From: Bemisia tabaci
Lineage: Eukaryota > Arthropoda > Insecta > Hemiptera > Aleyrodidae
Reading direction: 5' to 3'
Length of the DNA: 64,000 nucleotides
Assembly: GCF_918797505.1 (NCBI RefSeq)
Contig: NC_092794.1
Span: 63,711,345 to 63,775,344, forward strand
Below are positions 1 to 11,662 of this stretch, piece after piece. Position 1 is the stretch's first letter; every line of letters begins with the position of its first letter. The position numbers and the translations under genes were made by a program. The notes beneath the pieces were generated by a model that saw only the letters and a list, made by a program, of their open reading frames with translations, was not told where the DNA came from and searched no databases.

Positions 1-316
1 TAAGAAATTATCCTCAATGTAGTCACGATTTTATCTCCACTAAATCACGTCCGCTAAAATGGAAATTTTATCTCAATTTCTCACGATTTTTGTTCAAGAA
101 TTTTGCAATGAATCGCCGTAATTAATAAAAAAAATCGCAATTTATCGCAATTTTTGTCCAATGATATTCTAACTAATCGACGTCCATAGAATAGCGATCC
201 GATCAAATCTCAACTTATCGCGATCACCGCTAGTTTGGTCACAGTAACCTAAATCGAGGCAATAGTTTCTTTAGGTTTCAAAAGCGGATCCAGCAATTTG
301 GCAACACCGTTATCCT

Positions 317-896
317 CCATCTGAACCTATGCTAAACAATCGATTTTTGTCGGAGCATCTGACCCCTCCAAGAATCGATACATTTCCATAGGTTTAAATG
401 GGAAAAAGACAATGTTACCAATTTGTTGTATCCACTAATGTTTAATTTAAATATGTCCAAATAAAGAACGAGTGGAACGTGATTGTGAACGGACACTAAA
501 TGCGGGATATCGGGAACAGACAGTGATCACGTATTATCCTGCATGCTGAACCCTGCTCAGTGTCAGAGCGAGGATTTAGAAGGATAACTAGATATTTAAA
601 ACATGACTTTATATAAAATTTATTTATTTTAACTCTTAACCCATCTAAACCTATGCTAAACAATCGCTTCTTGTCGGAGCATCTGACCCCTCGAAGAATC
701 GATACATTTCGATAGGTTTAAATGGGAAAAAGACAATGTTACCAATCTGCTGCCAATGTTTGATTTAAATATGTCCAAATAAAGGACGAGTGGAACCTGA
801 TTGTGAACGGACACTAAATACGGGATATCGGGAACAGACAGTGAACACGTATTATCCTGGATGCTGAACCCTGCTCAGTGTCGGAGCGAGGATTTA
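317..896. repeat. Direct duplication, two ~260-bp copies
   Basis: Copies at 317-578 and 641-896 share nearly the whole sequence from CCATCTRAACCTATGC to GAGCGAGGATTTA, offset 324 bases. Each contains TGTCGGAGCATCTGACCCCT and GGGATATCGGGAACAGAC. The first part belongs to a foldback family also seen at 15975-16133. Confidence 0.88.
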
Positions 897-1234
897 TTCG
901 ACGCGCATCCGCAGAGAGTGGGATTATTTATACGTTTTTGCGACTCGCAATCGTGCTCTGGCTCCGGGCCGCGAAAAAGTGATAAATCAAACTTGGGACG
1001 CTCCTGGCGACGCTCAATGATGTAGCCCTCCCGGCTCGTGATCGGCACCCGACACCAGGAGGCACCTCTCGCCCGTAAACCAAGAGGTCGGCCACCACCG
1101 CTGCATCATGCTCGAAGTTTTGGTCAGCGTCTCCCATTTTGCTGGTCAGTTGCCCCTCTCGAATCCTTTTTAGCCTTAGCTGAACAGTCTCAAGGGCCAG
1201 ATACACCTGCGCGCTAAACGCGCGTCTGCATAGA

Positions 1235-1745
1235 GAAATGGAGTTGTTGCATGTGTGAGGAATTTGCGATTTGACCATTGATTCTTAAGTAAAAGTTCGC
1301 GAGAAACACGATGGCGCCACTGGTTTTCTCTGAAATCATTTCCCAAGCTCAAAAAAAGCTCTCAAAGTGAGGCCAAAATGGAGGGGATATCCCACCCTAC
1401 CCTGAGAGTCCACCTCTACATCAAACCAAACTCTCCATGCAAAGATAGAGAGCAAATACATTAGCAGGGTTGCCACTTAATTTGGGGCCTCCAAAATTGA
1501 AAACACGGCAACCCTGCTAATGTATTTGCTCCCTATCTTTGCATATGGAAAGTTTGTCTTGATGTAGAGGTGGACTCTCAGGATTGGGTGGGATATCCTC
1601 TCCATTTTGGCCTCACTTTGATAGCTTTTTTTGAGCTTGGGAGTTGATCTCAGAGAAAACCAGTGGTATCATCGTGTTTCTCGCGAGCTTTTACATTAGA
1701 ATCATTGATCAAATCGCAAATCCCTCACACATGCAACATCTCCAT
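1235..1745. repeat. Large foldback element, ~235-bp arms
   Basis: The left arm (about 1235-1475) is the near-exact reverse complement of the right arm (about 1507-1745), separated by about 31 bases. Shared marks are TTGCATGTGTGAGGAATTTG, GAGGTGGACTCTCAG and the innermost GCAGGGTTGCC. No protein is encoded. It looks like a foldback MITE. Confidence 0.9.
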
Positions 1746-1748
1746 TAC

Positions 1749-1889
1749 CGCGGGGCGATTATTGAAATGATATCGACTGTATGTCGCCGCTTTGTAGTGT
1801 CGCGCCATCGACTGAGTAGCTCTTAGTCGATGGCGCGACACGACAAAGCGGGGACATAGAGTCGATATCATTTCAATAATCGCCCCGCA
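1749..1889. repeat. Palindrome, ~60-bp arms
   Basis: GCGGGGCGATTATTGAAATG at the left end pairs with its complement at the right end, and the arms continue through GATATCGACT to a short centre around 1810-1825. It begins a few bases after the previous foldback ends. Confidence 0.88.
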
Positions 1890-2280
1890 GATGGTGGTGG
1901 CACGACAGGCATCTTGAAGATTGACTGTGACGTAGAAAAGTACACGGACTAGTGCGCTGTTCAAAACAAAGTACATTTCATTACGAATCCTAAGTAAAGA
2001 CCTATATCACCACGGAATCTATCATTGAAAGTCATATATTTGAACGTTATTTACCATGACCCTCCTATTTCTGCTTTTTTGACGTACAGAACGTAATTTA
2101 ACATGTTTATACCTTCAAAACGGGACGAGTCGAGATAAAAGTTGTTATTAAGTGTATGAAATATATATTTTTAACTTATACCTACAAATTATTTTCAGTT
2201 ATAGTCAAACATTGTTGGAGAAACATATTGAAACATAAAAAGTCAATAGTTACTAGTTTTCAGAGCCAAAATAAGTGGGA

Positions 2281-2616
2281 ACTTCACAACCTTTCCCGAT
2301 TAAGCACAAGGGAGAATTTCATGAGCCGCCGCCCGCGGCGCATTATGTTCCAAAACTCAAGAATAGGAAGAAATAAGTCAGACAATGACTGAAAGATCAC
2401 GAAACTTTCAGTTCTGCTGTTTTTTGAGTCGCTAATTTCGAATTTGATGTCAAATTGCCAAGATTTTAACACCCCGACCCTTAAATGTGGGTAAGTATAT
2501 GGCACGCTGCGGTGCGGCGGAGCGGCCGCAGCTCGTAATGCACATTCGCGCCTACAAACCTAAAGGGGTACTTCAAGCATTGCGCAATGCTTTAAGTATC
2601 CCCTTAGGTTTGCAGG
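2281..2616. repeat. Dispersed element copy A with hairpin end
   Basis: Shares most of its length with 11333-11662 (GAGAATTTCATGAGC/GAGAATTACATGAGC, GGAAGAAATAAGTCAG, AACACCCYGACC). It ends in a near-perfect palindrome at 2549-2616 made of CGCCTACAAACCTAA arms around GCATTGCGCAATGC. Confidence 0.82.
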
Positions 2617-4401
2617 CTTCAGTGCGCGTCAACCTTTCCCATACAAGACCGTCTTAAAATGAAAATAGGAGTCTTGTTCCCATGACGTTGAATGTAGAGT
2701 CGTTTCATATTCTTTCATTTTTGTCTGTTTCAGGTAAGTAATCACACAGTCGTGAGCTTAATCATCATCCTCAACAATAACTAGGTACATCGTGATCAGG
2801 TAAACCGCAACCGTCTTATATTTTCCTATCCGCACGAGAACATGAAAAACATCATGATATGTGATTTAGTGAAAGAGATGACTTAAACGCAACCCAAAGT
2901 ACAGATCTGAGAATAGAAAAAACAGGGAAAAACCGGCGAAAAAAATGCATTAATCAAGCGATTAATTAAATAATCAATTTAATAGTGAGTCGACCTTTAA
3001 AAGTTTCCAGTAATGAAGGAGGTAAGTGGCATTTTCAAAACAAATAAGATAGCGGGGATTATGATGAAAACTTGTTTCAAAGCAAACTTTGCTTCGAAAA
3101 AAATCAACATTGACCATCCTTTTAGGACTGAGAAAGTCCCTTTGAACCCCTCTGAAGCAGTGGAAGTCCTTCAGACCAAAGACAAACAAAAAATAATAAT
3201 TAAATTAAAAGTAATTTGAAGTCCTCGGAAAAGTTTCAATTTCACTCAACTCTTGCTAAGGGCTCTGAATCCTGAGAGGCTTAGGAGTATTGCTCGGCTG
3301 AAACAAATTCTTCGCCCTATGACCATTTTCATCGACCGACTGTTTTATCTGCCCACGGATTTACCAACGGAGTCGGAATCCCATTCCAATTTCATTCGTC
3401 CTCGAAAGTTTCCCCGAGAGTGGGATGACCGGTCAAAGTCCCTTCCCACGGAGAATTAATTAAGTTCGATTACAACGCTTGATTTTTCTCTCATGCGTTG
3501 AGTAAGCTCCCCTGGTCATCTACCTGCTGCGTACTCAAACACAACCGATGTGGAATTTTTTTTAATGAGTTTAAGCCGTGTAAAGATTTTTCATCTCACT
3601 CTTCTTCAGGATGAACCAGAGTTTTCGAATCCAAATGTTATCCTAACACTTGAATGTGAAGAAAATTCAATTAAACGGAAAAATTACAAAATATAAACTT
3701 AAAAGGGGCCATCAAGTACGTAAGCTTCTAGACAGGGAGGCCGGGGGTCGGAGCCTTCCTTCTGCCAGTAAGGGGCTAGGATACCCCCCCCCCCCCCGTA
3801 TTACGCACGTTTGAAACAAGCCTCAAGAATAAATTCTTTTTGTGTCATCGGTAACTTATTTTAATTCACCTAATACTAATTTTTGTCAAAGAAGAATCGC
3901 TTTGCCATGAATTTGCTGAAAAATACAATTCTTTTTCTTCTTATTAAGAGGAAAAACTCTGGCTGTTCAAATTTACAAGCGTCCAAAATTTGGAGGTGGC
4001 TTTTGCAATACCACAAAATTAGACAACAATGGAGGTTTTTTTTTAGTGACGGCTGTAGGACTAAATTGAACTGAGGCGCCGAAACTCGGACGAAGGCGCT
4101 ATGATGCAACTATTCGTGGTCAGTGATTGCCCGTATTGCATATGCAACATAATGAAGGCTCTCTGATTTCCATGGCGACTTACGCGCTTAACGCAACGCC
4201 CGCCAGACGACCCACGCTGCTACGAGCTTCAAGTCACTGACATTGACGATTTATTGCTGCGACGAGCCTGAAGTGAAAAACAAGGACTGTCTTCGACGCC
4301 CCTGTTGTCACGCCATTCTGTAACTATATTGACAAGTTAGAGGTTCGACATGTAGGTACTTATGAGAAATATGTTTCAAGTTGTCCATTATCAGGCCCCA
4401 C

Positions 4402-5267
4402 TATAGTCTGTCCAGATACGAAGAGCGCTGGAAAATCGGAATAATTTGCACGATGTAGAAGCAAGGTATCGTTCGTTCTATTGATACCCGTCTAATGACC
4501 GAGCCAACCCCGCACCGCACAGAGGGCTGGTTACGAGCTCCGCGGCGCGGCGGCGCCTTGCGTCGGGAATCCGCTCTGGGTCCCGGGGAAAACCGGCCTC
4601 GTGCATCGCGTTAGTTCAGACGAACACTATCTAGCTTCTTATTGGTGGGTGGTAATCAATCAATAAGGGATATAACGCAGTCCCTTCTGTGCTTAATTCG
4701 CACTCGCATTCTGAACTTTACTGGAGCAACACCACCGGACGATGGCAGCAACAAGTGGGAAGAGGCAAGTGCTCCACTCGCAAGCTCGCGAATTTGTCGC
4801 TCGAGTTATCAAGTACTTCGAAAAGGAGAAGCAGAACAACGGACCCTTACTGGGCATCAACCAAGTCTTGGAGAGGACTGCCCAAGCGCTAGATATTGGA
4901 TATTGTACTGTCAGAAGAATCAAGAAGGAATCCGAGCTTGTGGCGTCTCAGAAAAAGCCGAAGTTTTCAACACCTGGAAGACGCATAAGAAGAAAGGCAA
5001 GGAAGTAGACGACTTTGATGCCGAGGCTATTCGGAGGCATATATACGGTTACTACCGTGAATAATGTCAATAATCAGGATTTAAATCGCCTATCCCGGTC
5101 TGGAGATGCGAAGGGAGTATGCGTTGCCTCAAGGTGGCTTGCGACCCTCTGTGCGACGCATGTGAGAGGCGACGAGATGACAGGTGACGAGGGTCGAGGC
5201 ACCCAACCTGCCAAATAGTGCTAATTATTCGATTTTCCAGCGCTCTTCGTATCTGGGACAGACTATA
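4402..5267 (+). mobile_element. Truncated Tc1/IS630-like transposon
   Basis: Terminal inverted repeats of about 45 bp (TATAGTCTGTCC-AGATACGAA at 4402 and its complement ending at 5267) carry TA at the outer border, as expected for Tc1/mariner-type insertion. Inside lies only the N-terminal DNA-binding part of a transposase, so the element cannot be autonomous. Confidence 0.8.
4742..5064 (+). pseudogene. Transposase N-terminal fragment, frameshifted
   Basis: From ATG 4742 the frame encodes about 88 residues with a helix-turn-helix-like segment (LERTAQALDIGYCTVRRIKK) and a basic STPGRRIRRK tail, then stops at 5006. A one-base shift near 4995 continues in KEVDDFDAEAIRRHIYGYY, the usual next segment (VxxLDDFD..VVRRTIHxFY) of hemipteran IS630/Tc1-type DDE transposases. 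The catalytic domain is absent. Family placement is from pattern memory. Confidence 0.65.
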
Positions 5268-5559
5268 CACGACTATCAAACGCTGGTAATATGAATTGGA
5301 GGTGTTTTATTGCTAATAGAGAATTTGCAGGTATCTTTGCTACTTTTTTCGCGCGTTTTAATCTTAGGTTGAATTGCTCGCCTCTAAATTAATATTGTAC
5401 ATTTTTGCAAAAATTTCATTTTCTCGTGAAATTTCATGAAATGTATTGCGGAATTTCCAATCTGCCATTAGTTTCTTCCGTTTCATGTAATTCTTCACCT
5501 TCAGCGTAGGGGTTTTACGATTCATAAACTTCCAACCCTTAAATTGTTTTTCACCGTCG

Positions 5560-5815
5560 CACAGTGGGTCGATTCAATAAGAGAGGTCGGACAAAATTTG
5601 GAAACTTTAAAAGCTTACAACTCCGTTTATACAAAACTTTACGGTTTTAAAGGGGGTTTTATTTGTTTCCTCATGGACATTTCTGTGAGAGACACCCTGA
5701 AAAATTTAAAAATGATCCAGAGTAAAATTTAAAATGTGACAAATTAAACATCAAAATTTGCAATTCGAGTAAAACATTTCATGTTCGGCCCCTCTGATTG
5801 ACTCGATCTACTGTG
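5560..5815. repeat. MITE family 1, copy 1
   Basis: Ends CACAGTGGGTCGATTCAATA and TGACTCGATCTACTGTG form inverted repeats; GGTCGGACAAAATTTGGAAA is shared with copies at 21482-21727 and 24161-24409 and partial copies at 6449-6590 and 7683-7793. Confidence 0.8.
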
Positions 5816-6217
5816 TCGATACTAAGAGAGGGTGGACCTGGCAATAGTGCAATTATGGTGGCTTACGCTTCGGCATCACACTTGACATGGGTTGATCCCT
5901 TGTTTTGATTGATGTCTGGCCGCCGCCACTGCCGCCAGTACTGTAACACGTCGAGCTCAAGTATACTCAGCAAACAGAATCCATAATGAGACTTTGCACT
6001 TGAGCTATGTTTTAATTGGCACCTTGAACTTCGTCTGTTAGGTGCACCTTTCTTTTGGCGCCGTCGGAAAATTTATCATCGCGATAGTCAAGTTCCCGAT
6101 GTCAGGACGCATTCATTTTTTTCTGAAAGCAGTCCGGAAACTCCTCCCTCAATCACAATTTAAAGCAAATTGAGTTTTCTGGAAGAGGAAAATCGTTTTA
6201 AGAACGACAACGAATTC

Positions 6218-6600
6218 GGCCGTGCTAAGAGGAAACACCGTGTGAACATTCAAAAGTTGCCAGATATCTCGAGATAAAATATTTATTTAGGAAAAATTTT
6301 ATGAGTATCTTTCCTTGAAATTTCCAGATTTACTTCACATTAATCTGCAGATAAAATCTTTTGAGAAATTTTAAAAAAAATATTCTCAAATGTCTAAAAA
6401 TTCAAATTTTATCAAGGGAGAAAACACCTACATGCACGTACGGCGCACAATGAATCGAGTCGATTGGAAGGGTCGGACAAAATTTGGAAACTTTAAAGGC
6501 TCATAACCCCGTTCATACACAACTTGAAGGTTTTAAAAGAGGTTCCATTGGTTTCTTCGTGAAATTTTCTTGTAGTAAATCACCTCCGTACCTCTGGGTG
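6218..6600. repeat. Partial MITE copies (families 2 and 1)
   Basis: 6218-6425 starts GGCCGTGCTAAGAGGAAACA like family 2 but lacks the matching right end. It is followed at 6449 by a family 1 left end (GAATCGAGTCGATTGG), also without its right end. Confidence 0.6.
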
Positions 6601-7019
6601 CTCCCAGATGGACCTTTAATTTTGTATCAACCAACCCGCATGGTTGGTTCATAAATACGATAATTTTGTGTTTATATAAAATTGAAAAAATGGTGTTGAT
6701 GGTAATGCAACCGATTCCGGTGGTCTTTAAGCATAATTTATCTGTATTTGTCAAAAATTTAACTGTCATTATTACATAATTTATTTTTTCATGCCGCAAT
6801 TCTGCCATTCGTCTAAAAACACGAAGTGTAATAAAGTTTTAAAATGAAGTTTCTAATTTCTGGTCTCGTTGCTTACCCTGATTTTAGGACATTCCGTCAT
6901 CGCTTTTTTTCCATTAGATCTCGTTCACGCGCAAATTAAGCAACAGTGACTTGGTCCAAGCGTTGACGGGAATTTTGACACGGAACCACCTTAATATTCA
7001 TTCACAAATCACACATTAT

Positions 7020-7300
7020 ATTTTCATTTAATACATTTTTTTTTCATCAATTGAAATGAGAATAATCCATGCAGAGTGTGCAAACATTTCAAAATTATGA
7101 GTTGAAAAACGCTGGCTCCGTGAGTTTCAATATTAGAGCCAAACACAGAGCGGAGCGGTGTGGCGCGCGGCGTGCTGCCAGCGTGACACGCGTACTGGCG
7201 CCTACAAACCTAACAGGGATACTTCACGCATTGCGCAATGCGTGAAGTATCCCTGTTAGGTTTGCAGGCGCTAACGCGCGCGTCGCGCTAGTTACCCTCG
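7020..7300. repeat. Hairpin-bearing element, copy C
   Basis: The palindrome at 7197-7272 has CGCCTACAAACCTAACAGGG arms meeting at TTGCGCAA with no spacer. The flank ATGCAGAGTGTGCAAA is the reverse complement of sequence at about 17490-17510, so this element and 17276-17540 are the same family in opposite orientation. Confidence 0.85.
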
Positions 7301-7408
7301 CCCTCCGCGCCGCAGCGGTTCAAGCAACTAGGTCGCAACAGAGGTTTTGCACAGTATCATACGGAATTGAAGGCTCTCCAACGTATCAAAAATGACAGGT
7401 ATCCTTTA

Positions 7409-7661
7409 CTGCCGTGCTAAGGAAGAACACCGTATGAATATTCGAGAGTTGCCAACTTTCCTTTGATAAAACATGTATTTTTGACGGCATTAAGGCACAT
7501 TTTTCTTTGACATTTTTAGATATTTTAGATTAACTTGCGAACAAAATTGTCTAAAAATTTGGGAAGGAAACATTCACAACTTTTCCAGTAAATTCGATTG
7601 TTACTGCAGGAAACTTGGCAACGCCTAAAGGTTTATACGGCGTTTTTCCTTAGCACGGCAG
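7409..7661. repeat. MITE family 2, copy 1
   Basis: CTGCCGTGCTAAGGAAGAAC at the left pairs with TTTTTCCTTAGCACGGCAG at the right; the arms continue through ACCGTATGAA and GAGAGTTGCCAA. No coding capacity. Confidence 0.88.
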
Positions 7662-7792
7662 TTTAAGAGTACGGAGTTTTTCAGGAGGTACGGAGCACCC
7701 CTTTAAATTTAAATAATGACGAGTTAAACATCAAAATTTGCAGTTTTAGTCAAAAATTGCATGTCCGACCTCTCTGATTGACTCGATCCACT

Positions 7793-8039
7793 CTGCCGTG
7801 TTAAGTAAAAACGGAGTCTTTAGACGTTGCCATATTTCCTTCAATGATAAACGAATTTACTGGAAAAATTCTGACTATTTTTCTTATAATTTTTCAGGCA
7901 ATTTCGTTTCGAATTAATTCTAAAATATCTGAAAATTTCAAGGGAAAATATACATAACTTACTTTAAAAATACATATTTAATCAGGGGATATTTGACAAC
8001 TCTCGAATGTTCTTACTGGCTTTTTCCTTAGCACGGTAG
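7793..8039. repeat. MITE family 2, copy 2 (diverged)
   Basis: CTGCCGTGTTAAGTAAAAAC and CCTTAGCACGGTAG ends. It abuts a partial family 1 element (7683-7793), so two element types meet with no space. Confidence 0.75.
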
Positions 8040-8270
8040 CACTGTGCGGCGTTCCTTCTTTAGAACGACAGAATACGGTCCTCTACCCAAATTTTCCAGG
8101 AAAGTTTTCACCTCTACGCCTTTGCCTAACCCCGCAGGCGGCAGCGCATTAGCCGAAAGTCCGCACGAGTATGGAGAGCTCGCAGGCTCACAGCGTGTGA
8201 CCAAATTAACGTGGCGCCAATTTGTTGTTCCATCAACGGAAGCACGACCGCCAAGTTCCTCGGTTAAATA

Positions 8271-8526
8271 CCGCCGTGCAGAGAAAGAGCGCCGTATGAA
8301 CCCTCGAGTGTTGCCAAATTTCCTCCGATAAAATGTTTCTTTTTAAGGAACGCTATGAATATTTTCCCTTCAAATTTTCAGAAACTTTTGGTGAAATTGT
8401 GAACAAAATTTTCTGAAAAATTGGAAGGAAAATATCCACAAGTTTACCACAGGAAATTCGATTTTTATACAAAGGAAATTTGGCAACGCCGGAAGGTTCA
8501 TACGGCGTTTTTCCTTAGCATGGCCG
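8271..8526. repeat. MITE family 2, copy 3
   Basis: GCCGTGCAGAGAAAGAGCGC at the left; TACGGCGTTTTTCCTTAGCA at the right. Third copy in 1.1 kb. Confidence 0.78.
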
Positions 8527-9235
8527 AATAGATCGCGCCCGGCTCTCGTTATTGAATCCGATACTATACGATCACACAGAGGCGAGCCGCGTTAGTCGCC
8601 CGGGTGGCACTTCCTAGACCTGTAAATCGGATTTGAGAGATTTGCATATACCAGATTAGCTCGCGGTGATCCAGGTCTCCTTCGCAGCCACGAGCTGTTC
8701 GTCCGTGCAATAATTTCTATTTAAATGACAAGTTGCAAAATTGTCGGGACGAAATAGACGGCTTTAAAGCCGGGTATCCATACGAGCTTTTCGTCGTCGT
8801 CCCCCCCCCCCCCCCCCGAAAGCACATAACTCCATTTCAATGTTGCTAAATTTCCCCTCGCAAATTGCATTGTAACCACGATAATCTTCGGCACGAAAAT
8901 TACACGGATATTCCTTCAGATTTAATGCAAAAATTAGACAGGTTGTGGATAAAAATTGCTCAGGTACATTTCAGTAAAATGAATTAATTGTCTGAATCAA
9001 TGTGGCAACCTTGGAATGGAGTTACGTCCCTTCGCACAAGAACGACGATTCCTGTCGCACGAACCAAATGAGCAGCTGAACAATGTCCAGGCTATGCTGC
9101 TACTGGGTGTACAGTGTACACCCGTTAATCTAAGTTGTTCTCGAATTTCCTTGCCTTCATATGAATCCGTCAAAAAAGAAAAGACAAGAAAAAAAACCGG
9201 TACAGAGGGATCCTAAACCTTTCGAATTTAACAAG

Positions 9236-9640
9236 TTTACGGCCCCCCTGCCTCCTATCAGTAACGGGGTACGAAAAGAAGGGGTGCGGGGTAACGAGGT
9301 TTGATACAGGGTGTGCCTTTAGGGGACCATAAGACCATCAAATTCGGATTTTTCGAGGCCAAAAATCAAGAAAACACCATTGAACCTTTACGTCAATTTA
9401 GCGATCTGGTATTTTTTCGGCGGGGGGCTCCTCCCCCGTCTCTGAGAGGCCATATCCCTAAATTACGGAACGGTCCATGGGGGAGGGGGGTCGAAGAGAG
9501 CGTTACGCCATTTTGTTCTACGTGTTAAAAAATAGGGACCGGACCTACGTCACAAATGCGTTACGAGGGTGAGGGGGGTCAGAAATGCCAAGAAAGTGCG
9601 TTACGTATTTTAGGGACGGCCCCTAAAGGCCAGTAATATT
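9236..9640. repeat. G-rich transposon remnant
   Basis: The stretch ends GTTACGTATTTTAGGGACGG followed by CCCCTA, and contains runs such as GGGGGAGGGGGGTC. This resembles common animal DNA-transposon remnants with GGGGCCGTCC ends. A similar fragment (GGGGCCATCAAGTACGTAAG) is at 3703-3810. Weak, by resemblance only. Confidence 0.4.
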
Positions 9641-9820
9641 GTCAAAATTTTCTGTATTCTCCGATTTTGAGATAGTAATCTCAAAAGTATGGCGGAAACT
9701 TTGACCTATAAAATCAGGATCCGTTTTCACCTCTCAAGAGGGGCCACGGATTCCTTCGATTCCCTATACGCATTCTTGCTGTTCCCGACCTCACCCGATT
9801 TGTGATAAGAGAGAGAAATT

Positions 9821-10116
9821 CCTGCGGGCTGATTTGATATTGATAGACAGAGCTACAGACCAAGAAGACGAAAAAGATACGGAGGGATCCTATTGGTGGA
9901 AGTAGATGGTTGCAATGGACAAAGAAGGTAGGTAATAGACTAACTAACGGTAACTCACGAAAGACCCTTTATAAAAATTAGTCCATCATTTACCCCCTTA
10001 GTCTATAAGAACCACCAAAATCAACCAATTGGATCGCTCCATACTCGTTATGTCCTGCTTTGTCTATCACTTTGGCTATCACTTTGTCTATCAATTTCAA
10101 CAATCAACCCGCTGGT
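9821..10116. repeat. Foldback MITE family 3, copy 1
   Basis: Left end CTGCGGGCTGATTTGATATT; right end TCAACAATCAACCCGCTGG. TGATAGACARAGC and CCTATTGGTGGAAG occur on one arm with their complements on the other. Same family as the core of 18446-18883 and 55780-56055. Confidence 0.82.
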
Positions 10117-10420
10117 AAGCGTGATCTGGATCACTCTGTACAAGGCTCAAAACCAACTGAATCGTTGTCGTTATGAACCCTTTGTCGAAAATTTCGCAGG
10201 AATGGAACTTTCCGGTAATTAGTGGGTTCGACAACGCAACGATTCACGGTTCAACTGGCTTAAACTGCATGACAACTAATCAGAGGGCAAGCAGCCACAA
10301 AGTCCCCGGATGGCATTTTCTAGCCCAGATTAAACATTGAATTTACGACTGTTATTAAGCCTCGCCTCTATGAGCCGCGAGCTCTGCAGTTGAAATATTC
10401 ATTCCGTTTGCCGCTCAACC

Positions 10421-10550
10421 AATTGGACAAAGTTCTGTCTAACAGAACTATGTGCATTGAGACATGAGCCCTGAGACCCATAAGAATATATGCATAACAG
10501 GGCTCACGTCATAATGCACATAGTTCCGTTTGACAGAAATACGTCCAATT
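10421..10550. repeat. Short palindromic MITE family 4, copy 1
   Basis: About 130 bp: AATTGGACAAAGTTCTGTCT at the left and TGACAGAAATACGTCCAATT at the right, with ACTATGTGCATT arms. Other copies: 18193-18321 and 25429-25650. Confidence 0.85.
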
Positions 10551-11332
10551 CGCGCTATAGAACAAATACACCGTCAAGTTTCAGCGTCCGTGGCTTTGAG
10601 GGCTAGCAAATTTTCCACCTCGTGCCCCGCTCTGTTTGTTTTCGTTGGTAATTGATACAATGGACCACTAGACAAGGTACAAATTTAAGCATTTTGATAA
10701 ATGTTGCGTAATTAGAATTTCACGTAGAACACGATTTTTGCATCGAAAATTACAGAAATCAATTCCTAACTAAGATATGAACGCCTTTATTTTAAATCGG
10801 TTACGGAGATTTTGAAATGCCCGGTCACAAGAAACGCAATTCTCTACGCGAGTCAAATCGCGCCTCACAACAATTTTGCCAGGCTCCTCAATTGAGCACT
10901 GCTCTTTTCCCACCCTTTATCGCTCAAAGTGTGAACAATTTGCAATAGCTGAGCCAAAGCATCAAGATTGATGTTTCCAGATTTTCATACCACAGAGATT
11001 GTCATGGTGGGAGGTTTGAATCCACGCGTCAAGGAACATTAAGTACCTTAGTTAGTACTTGATTTCAGTCATTTTCGATGCTTAAATCGTGTTGTACGTG
11101 AAATTTTGGTCAGGAAACATGTATCATAATGATTAACTTTGCACCTCGTCTAGTCGTCCATTCTGGTAATTAAGACAAGTGATTCATCATGGATTTGTTC
11201 TTGCAGTGAGCCACTGGACAAGATAAGAAATTACGCACATGTTTTCTCATCAAAATTTCACACAGAACACGTTGGATACATAGCTAAGTTTCAACATTAA
11301 CTTATACGGGTGAAATTAATGTTAGTAGGTAG

Positions 11333-11662
11333 TTTATCGGTTGAGCACAGGAGAGAATTACATGAGCAGCCGCCAACCCGTGGCGCACTATGATCCAAAA
11401 CTCAATAATAGGAAGAAATAAGTCAGGTAATGACTGAAAGATCAAGAAAGTTTCGTGTCCTATATTTTTTTGAGCCGCTAATTTCGATTTTGATGTCAAA
11501 TTGCTTACATTTTAACACCCTGACCTATTAAGTGTGGGCAAGTCTGTGGCACGCTGCGGCGCAGCGTGCTGCCGCTGCCAGCTCGAAACGCGCACTGACG
11601 CCTACAAACCTAACGGGATACTTCAAGCATTGCGCAATGCGTGAAGTAGACGCCTACAAACC
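11333..11662. repeat. Dispersed element copy B, rearranged hairpin
   Basis: Second copy of the 2281-2616 element. The hairpin is altered: after the TTGCGCAA centre a short right arm is followed by another direct CGCCTACAAACCTAA (11651), suggesting rearrangement at the palindrome. Confidence 0.8.

Noticed and set aside
3786..3800. Poly-C runs here and near 8800 and 49242
   Set aside because: Simple homopolymers, possibly of uncertain length in the assembly; no function inferred.
8044..8331. 95-codon basic open frame
   Set aside because: Runs into a MITE at 8271 and has no recognisable domain.
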